Of a stretch of DNA of 64,000 bases, positions 58,480 through 64,000 are shown in pieces. The position numbers were made by a program, and so were the translations under genes. The notes under the pieces were generated by a model that was not told the DNA's origin, ran no database searches, and worked only from the letters and a program-made list of their open reading frames with translations. Numbering within the stretch: position 1 is the first letter of the stretch; each line of letters begins with the position of its first letter. The DNA comes from Brachionus manjavacas (taxonomy: Eukaryota > Rotifera > Eurotatoria > Ploima > Brachionidae): NCBI GenBank assembly GCA_019054805.1, contig JAHQIY010000001.1:10492501-10556500 (forward strand), written 5' to 3'.

Positions 58480-59480
58480 AGGAGTCTTCACTTAGTTCAA
58501 TTGTAGGAAAGGTAATGGAAAGAATGCTTAGGGATGAAATAATGAACTTTTTACTAAAATAAAATGTAATTCCTAATAAGCAGCGTGGGTTTCTCCTTAA
58601 ATGTCATGTACCACAAATCTAGTAGAGTTCATTGATAATAAAACTTATGAATAAGAAAGAGACAAAAATAAAATTGTGTATACTGACTTCTCAAAGGTCT
58701 TTGATAAAGTTCCTCATAGGAATTCGAAAACAAAACTAAAATCAATGGGATAAATGATCAGCTTCTAAAATGGATTGAGTCGTTTTTGATTGAGAGGGGA
58801 CAAAAGGTTGTTTTAGGTAATGATGCATCCAATTGGAAGGTACAAGCGGAGTACCAAGAAGATCCGTTCTTGGTTCAACTTTTATCATAATTTTTTTATC
58901 AATTATCTCCTTGAGAGCTTCTTCAGTTTCAGTCTTCGATGTGACTTGAAATTCTAAAATGGAATATGCTGTTGCAGCTATGAAAGCTAACCGAATACTG
59001 GGTCTGATAAGAAATTTTTTTAAGAATCTTGGTCGAGAATCATAAAGACTTCTTTATACATCACTTGTGAGACCCCATATGGAGTATGCAGTAGGAACCT
59101 GGAGCCCGTTTTTAAAAACAGAGATTAAAATTCTTGATAAAGTGCAAAGAAGAGCGACAAAGCTGATTGATTCTACTAGAACTATGTTTTATGGACACAG
59201 AATGAAATACTTAAATATTATGAGTCTTGGAAATCGTCGTTTAAGGGGAGCCTTTATTCAAATGAAATTTAAATGGTTTTTAAAAAGTATCGTTAACAAA
59301 TGGTATCAATTTCGTTTGTAGTGTAAAAAATCTAAGAAGACCACATGACAATACACTGGTCCTAGATTGAGACATAATTTCTTTACAAATCGCTGTGTTA
59401 ATACGCAAACAATTTATAACTTCAAAGTGGTAATTGACAATGAAGTCTTTAGAATGGTGTAAAGCAAAGTCTGCCAAAGC
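58480..59480 (+). mobile_element. LINE remnant with internal deletion of the RT active site
   Basis: Frames read SSIVGKVMERMLRDEIMNFL, VIPNKQRGF, YTDFSKVFDKVPHR, LLKWIESFL, RGQKVVLGND, GVPRRSVLGS, then jump to KMEYAVAAMKANRILGLI, LYTSLVRPHMEYAVGTWSPF and DKVQRRATKLI. Order and motifs fit a CR1/L2/jockey-type reverse transcriptase. The segment that should hold the YxDD box, between GVPxxSVLG and the thumb, is missing, and there are several stops, so it is dead. Confidence 0.85.
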
Positions 59481-59555
59481 CTAACAGTAAACAAGGCTAA
59501 ACGCCTATAAGCGTTTGTGTGGATAGAAATATCTATACTGCAGATATCACTTAAA

Positions 59556-59698
59556 GCCCGCATAGCCGAATGGTTTGCGTGTTAGTCATGCAAGCAGAGG
59601 ATCGAGGGTTCAAAACCCTCTGAGGGTGAAAAAATCTTCAAAATATCTTTGCAATACGGGGCGAATGTTTAAACCTCTTTCATCATAAAAATAGGGGG
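59556..59698 (+). mobile_element. tRNA-derived SINE head and body
   Basis: 59556-59628 folds like a tRNA: acceptor GCCCGCA against TGAGGGT (one mismatch, one wobble), A box TAGCCGAATGG, an anticodon-type stem TGCGT/ATGCA with a 7-nt loop (middle TAG), and T arm GAGGG-TTCAAAA-CCCTC. The variable region is about 11 nt and the D stem is weak, so this is tRNA-like rather than a good tRNA gene. The following 70 nt, together with the T-arm half, recur at 45162-45275. The 147-bp module and an (ACT)n tail follow directly, so all of 59556-59870 may be one element. Confidence 0.6.
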
Positions 59699-59845
59699 AC
59701 CAGTTTCGACTGGGTAATAATTGCGGTGTAGATGATCAACTCGATGCAGTAGCCTCTGTGTCAGATCGGAGCCGTTGCTCAAAAAGGTACTTGAAAAGGA
59801 GATGAGCGCCTCCCCATTATCCACTAGGATAGAATAGGGACAATT
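59699..59845 (+). repeat. Dispersed 147-bp module, copy 2
   Basis: Same 147-nt length as 727-873 with about six differences by eye; GC-rich for this genome. It ends GGGACAATT and is followed by TTTCACTACTACTACTATC, a microsatellite tail like those of the LINE copies. The order here is LINE remnant, tRNA-like head, module, tail. Confidence 0.8.
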
Positions 59846-59870
59846 ATTATATTTCACTACTACTACTATC

Positions 59871-61035
59871 ACAATACAAAAATAAAAAACTGAAGTGTAC
59901 GTTCTTACAAATTTCAATCTTTTGTTTTCCTTAACAACAAAATCCTAAGAAAAACAAATTTTTAAAATATTTTTTTTAGGAAAAAAAGGGCTCAGAATGA
60001 ATTCCAAATCTATCAAAGTAATTTTTAAATCTCACAAGAAGTAAACACTTGAAAAATGTCAGCCTTATATTAATCATTTAAAAGAATAAATTTGAACAAT
60101 ACTAAAAAAATTAATTTTTAAGAGCTTTTTATTAAGCTATTAAAATTGTTGGGCATGGCTTAAGCAACTCTAGCGCGTAGCTATTACAGTTCTCATGGTC
60201 TGCTTAGCGCAGCTCTAGAGCATATGCTAAGACAAGCAGTTTTAGAAACGTACTGTAAATTTTAGTAAAAAAGCAAAAAAAATTAAAACAAAAAAGTGAA
60301 AAAAAAAAGAAATTAAAATTTTATTCGATATTCTGTAATAAATTATTATTTTTTAGGTTTAAATGATTCTTTGATGATCCGATCAATACCCATCTTTTTC
60401 AATAACAATTTTAAAAATCTAGGGTAATTAAAAGCACTTCTCTAATCAGGCATTTTAGAATTTGGTTAAAAATTGTATCATAATTTTGGAAATAATTCTT
60501 TGGTCAAAAAAGGTTTTTATTTATAAAAAGTTATTTTAAATGCAAATTCATAAATTAAATTTATTTTTGTGATGTAAAAAGTAATTTTAGCTACAAAAAC
60601 AATTTCTAGACTACAATATCTAGCAAACGACAAAAAGAAGGTTTGATGTACCCAGTAGCATTGAGTTGTTTGACAACTTCAGATTGTCAAATATGGCAAA
60701 AAACTTGATCAGTTTTTCAAAAAATTGTACATTTTATTCAAATAATTCATCGAAAATTAAACTTTTTGAAACAATTATAAATTGCAAATCAAATTTAACT
60801 TTTTTTAATATTTTTTTAGCTCGCTTTGGCTAGAGAAAAAACTTTTCATGTAAATTAAAAGCCGTGATAAAATTAAACAAAAAGTCTCCAACCATCCAAA
60901 TTATCTATATTATCTATATTCAGAAGCCATTATTTTTAATATAATTAAATTGAGATAAAAAATTATCTTTTTGAAAAATTTTATTAAATACCTGATAAAA
61001 AAATTTATTTTTTTTATTTATTCAATATTTAAAAT
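59871..61035. other. Intergenic with GC-rich hairpin-like patch
   Basis: A patch at 60150-60240 is GC-rich and partly self-complementary (CTTAAGCAACTCTAGCGCG against GCGCAGCTCTAGAGCATATG), perhaps a transposon end. The rest is AT-rich and includes the upstream side of the LRR-like gene. Confidence 0.45.
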
Positions 61036-62397
61036 ATGTACACAAAATTTTTGTTTTTTCTTTGTCTTTTTAGCTTTAGCCGAGAACAATTATCAGATTC
61101 TTGCTTGTACAACGAAAAAAAATTCGAATTAAAATGCGAAAATTTCACAGAATTTAAAGACCTTAACTTGGAAAAACTAAACAATTCGATCCGCATTAAA
61201 CAATTGCTTCTAAATCCAAAAAACCAAATTGATTTTGATTACCTTGCAGCTTTTCAGTTGGATCAAATTACTAGACTAATTTCTAATGATTCTGAGATAA
61301 CTTTGAAGAATTTCAAAAGTTTTGATACATCAATAACAGAATTTTTTATTTGGCAATCATCTAGTGTCTATATTGATGCGTCAAAAATAAAATTTTTAAT
61401 AAATAACCAAGATTTGAACAGCTGTGATTTAAGCCGGGCAAGTGTAGCAAAATTTTTTCGTAAATTTAAGAAAATAAAGTTTGGTCCAGATGTGGAATTT
61501 ATGGAACCATTTTGTCCTATTTTATTTTATAGAATAAATTTAGAGACCTTAGAATTTTCCAATTTGGACAGAGGCATATTCTCTACGATAAATTTTGATA
61601 TAAGCGATTCAATGCACTCAGAAATAAGTAAATTGGTCATCAAAGATTCCAAACTAAAAAATCTAGAGTCTACTCAATTGGATGGTAGAATTTTCGGCAA
61701 CTTAAAATCATTTTCATATTCAAGTTTAGCAGAAGATGCCAACTTTTCCATAGAGGAACAAGTTTTCAGCAATTTTAGCCAAATTCAATATTTGGAGATA
61801 TCTTTGCAAAACTTGGCCGATTTTATCTATAGAACTAATTTAACATGGCTTAAAAATGTTAAATCCCAACAGTTTGAATTGATTTTTAGAGATTATTCAA
61901 AATCATATTTTTATCCGGATCAAGACTTTTGTATTTTTTACGATTCTCTTCGCGATAAACAATTCACTCCAATTATCTACACAAATGAATCTATTGAATG
62001 CTCTTGCACTTTAGTTTGGTTAGCAAAAGAATTAGTTAATAGCACAAATATAAATTCTAATAGTTCTGTTGAAAATTGTCTAAAGAATTTTGATGAGCTA
62101 TTTAAAAAATGTTCATTTGACACAAAAATTAGCGAATGTTACCCAGAGAGTACAACAACAACAACAACCACAACTACAACTGCAACGACTAATTTAGTGT
62201 CATTTTCTACAGAGCAAACTATTACTAATACAGTGCCTTTGAAAAAAGAAAATGCTTGGTCTATAATTCCGGCAACCATTGGCATAATTGGTATTCTGCT
62301 TTTTATACCCTTTATAGGATATTATTTTTATTATGAAAGACGAAAAAATTTAAGAAAAAAATATCCTCATGAAAAAGAAAATGTAAATACTCTTTAA
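61036..62397 (+). CDS. Type I membrane protein with LRR-like ectodomain, 453 aa
   Basis: Single exon. Residues 1-18 are a signal peptide (MYTKFLFFLCLFSFSREQ). The ectodomain has spaced Leu/Ile/Phe-rich strands such as LETLEFSNLDRGIF, LKNLESTQLDGRIFGNLKSF and QIQYLEISLQNLADF, typical of divergent leucine-rich repeats, then a Cys cluster (CSCTLVWLAKEL, C, C, C) resembling an LRR C-terminal cap. Several NxS/T glycosylation sites are present. A Thr stalk of a dozen residues precedes a membrane helix IIPATIGIIGILLFIPFIGY and a short basic cytoplasmic tail (YERRKNLRKKYPHEKEN). It probably works as a cell-surface adhesion or recognition protein; the ligand is unknown and the LRR call is by pattern only. 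Confidence 0.75.
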   Translation: MYTKFLFFLCLFSFSREQLSDSCLYNEKKFELKCENFTEFKDLNLEKLNNSIRIKQLLLNPKNQIDFDYLAAFQLDQITRLISNDSEITLKNFKSFDTSITEFFIWQSSSVYIDASKIKFLINNQDLNSCDLSRASVAKFFRKFKKIKFGPDVEFMEPFCPILFYRINLETLEFSNLDRGIFSTINFDISDSMHSEISKLVIKDSKLKNLESTQLDGRIFGNLKSFSYSSLAEDANFSIEEQVFSNFSQIQYLEISLQNLADFIYRTNLTWLKNVKSQQFELIFRDYSKSYFYPDQDFCIFYDSLRDKQFTPIIYTNESIECSCTLVWLAKELVNSTNINSNSSVENCLKNFDELFKKCSFDTKISECYPESTTTTTTTTTTATTNLVSFSTEQTITNTVPLKKENAWSIIPATIGIIGILLFIPFIGYYFYYERRKNLRKKYPHEKENVNTL

Positions 62398-63858
62398 TTG
62401 ATTAAAACTATCAAACTTATTTATTACTAAATAAAATTTATTTAAATTTAAAAGTATATTTTTAATGTATGTTTCATTTTAGAAAAAAATTTTTAATCAA
62501 CATGAATATTTCTTTAATTTAGTGTCTAAGAAAAATAATTGAGAAAAGAATACCATTATGTTTTAAGTTTTAACTCTAAATTTTAATTTTTAATGGTAAA
62601 ATTTATACTAATTAATGACTTAACCTGGCATGATACAGTATGGTGCCGCTTATGGTCCAGTTTTCAGTCGTGACCATTAGGACTGTGTCGTTTTTTAAAA
62701 AATACCCACCGTAAATTTCAATTTATTTAGGAACAACTTGGGATTATAATAAAAACTATCAAGAGAAAAAGAAAGTTGAAGCAAAAAATGATCAAAAACT
62801 ATTTTTAAAAAAAGGTTTTATTTTTGTATTTTTTTACTATAAATTTAATCTTGGTAGCAATGGCGTAGCTATATGAGGCAAAGTACGGTTCGCCATGCCT
62901 TCAAAGATTAACCACAGGTGGCGCCTTATCTAAATAAATTTCTGTTGAGTAAATATCAAGTTGTGTCCATTTAAAATGTGACATGGATTTTTTTTTCTAT
63001 GGATATTGGGTTAATAGATGACAAAGAAATCAAGCCAAGTCTTTGAAGGAAATAATAAATTAGATTATGTTTAAAAAAAAAAATATATCCCTGTTTGAGA
63101 AAGTCCTTAATGAATTGATTTAAAATTATTTTATTTTATTAAAAATATAATTTGAACCAACGAATTAACTCTGGAAGTTCGAAATAGATCTTATTCTTTA
63201 TTTTTAATTTGATGAAAAAAATTTTGAAACAAATGTTATAAAGACTTAATTAACTTTTAAGTTTAATTTTATTAAATAAAATTTTTGTTTTTAAAACTCA
63301 GAGTACTATTCAAAACCAATAACATAAAAACTTGTTTCCTTATATAAAAAAGTTTTTTATGGTATATTTTAAGATGCCAATTTCCTAAACATCTTCTGAA
63401 AGAAGTTTTTCATATTTTGAGAGATTAAAACGTGGCTCAGAAATTCAATACACAAGACTTGGTCTCAGATTTGGCTATTTAAGATTAGAGTTGGTTAAAA
63501 GTCCGAAATTAAAATCAAATAATTAACTAAAATTAAATTATTTTTTTTTCTCTTTTAAAGTTCGGACTAGAACTTTAATTAATGATTTTTTAGTGACGAA
63601 ATTTATATTTAAATTTTCCCCGTTCCATGCAGTCATGATCATAGTCACATGAATTTTTTTCCGCTTCAGGTGGATATTGTGGAGGCCTAGTTAAAGTTCA
63701 AGTCACTAAAATTAAAGCTCGGAATTTAAAAAAATAAAAAGTTAAATAAATAATATTATTTTTATGGTCCAGATTTTTTATCTTTAATTAATTAATAATT
63801 AATTAAAAAAAATTAATTTCTTATAAAATCCATACTTAAATTAAAAAAAAATATTCCC
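62398..63858. other. Intergenic, possible exon relic and repeats
   Basis: On the minus strand near 62629-62690 a frame reads NDTVLMVTTENWTISGTILY followed by a GTTAAG donor; it looks coding but has no partner exon. 62860-62935 is a GC-rich patch (AATGGCGTAGCTATATGAGG) that looks like a transposon end. Inverted TTCGGAC/GTCCGAA motifs lie near 63510 and 63560. Nothing else seen. Confidence 0.4.
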
Positions 63859-63983
63859 CTAAAAAGATCCGTTCCCAAACTGTTTAGCCATATCTGTCTT
63901 TATTTCTTCTTGGTAGTAAAGCTCATACCAACAGATCAAAACGCATTCTGGCCAACTTTTAAAAAGTTCATCGTATAAATTTC
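63859..63983 (-). CDS. 3'-terminal exon of a gene beyond the right edge
   Basis: After an AG acceptor at 63984-63985 the frame reads NLYDELFKSWPECVLICWYE, LYYQEEIKTDMAKQFGNGSF and stops at 63859. The composition (Trp, Cys, acidic residues) is clearly coding. It begins in the second codon position, so the earlier exons lie to the right of the window. I do not recognise the family from 41 residues. Confidence 0.6.
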
Positions 63984-64000
63984 CTAAATTTAAAATTCAA

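Noticed and set aside
59556..59628. Functional tRNA gene
   Set aside because: Weak D stem, acceptor mismatch and an atypical variable region, plus a related damaged copy at 45.2 kb, point to a SINE head instead.
1..64000. CRISPR array, bacterial operon or integrated virus
   Set aside because: No regularly spaced repeats, no Shine-Dalgarno-led gene clusters and no viral structural or replication genes; the coding content is spliced animal genes and transposons.

Overview
The window looks like nuclear DNA of a small aquatic invertebrate. It is very AT-rich (GC well under 30% by eye), its genes are animal genes split by short GT-AG introns (many of 50-60 nt), and intergenic DNA is full of homopolymers and decayed transposons. 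Recognisable animal genes include cytosolic histidyl-tRNA synthetase, glutamate-cysteine ligase, FKBP12, secreted adenosine deaminases of the ADGF/CECR1 family, a rhodopsin-class GPCR and an RBM26/27-type SR protein. A monogonont rotifer such as Brachionus would fit, but this is inference from style; no marker gene proves it.

Layout. 1-2750: 5' part of an RBM26/27-like gene (minus) running off the left edge. 5.5 kb and 9.0-9.3 kb: small coding-like exons on the minus strand. 7.0-8.7 kb: two tandem secreted Cys-rich genes with an EMI-like pattern; most of their exons are in frames that single-frame ORF calling misses. 9.7-12.05 kb: HARS (minus), with a dead LINE in an intron. 13.4-14.6 kb: an unknown intronless gene. 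14.9-28.5 kb: two near-identical ADGF-type adenosine deaminase genes in inverted orientation, flanking an ankyrin-repeat gene and about 5.7 kb without genes. Both deaminases carry an extra C-terminal IPT/TIG-like domain; one ends in a hydrophobic anchor-like tail. 28.5-45.3 kb: mostly non-genic, with a GPCR (32.1-33.2 kb), LINE 3' fragments, a decayed Merlin-type DNA transposon and a SINE-like copy. 46.2 kb: FKBP12. 47.4-49.5 kb: a RING/coiled-coil/two-PDZ protein. 51.1-51.6 kb: a hAT-like MITE. 53.5-54.2 kb: two tiny membrane/secreted protein genes. 55.2-57.1 kb: GCLC. 58.5-59.9 kb: LINE remnant, tRNA-derived SINE head and a dispersed 147-bp module. 61.0-62.4 kb: a type I membrane protein with an LRR-like ectodomain. 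The far right holds the last exon of a further gene.

The genes do not form one pathway. HARS, GCLC and FKBP12 are housekeeping genes; the EMI-like pair, the deaminases, the acidic peptide and the LRR-like protein form a secreted or cell-surface set. The most unusual items are the inverted ADGF-IPT pair, with an identity pattern suggesting gene conversion, and the tandem EMI-like pair, which differs by one intron. Three genes (both ADGF copies and the RING-PDZ gene) show or imply a one-base indel in a homopolymer, so assembly error should be considered before calling any of them a pseudogene.
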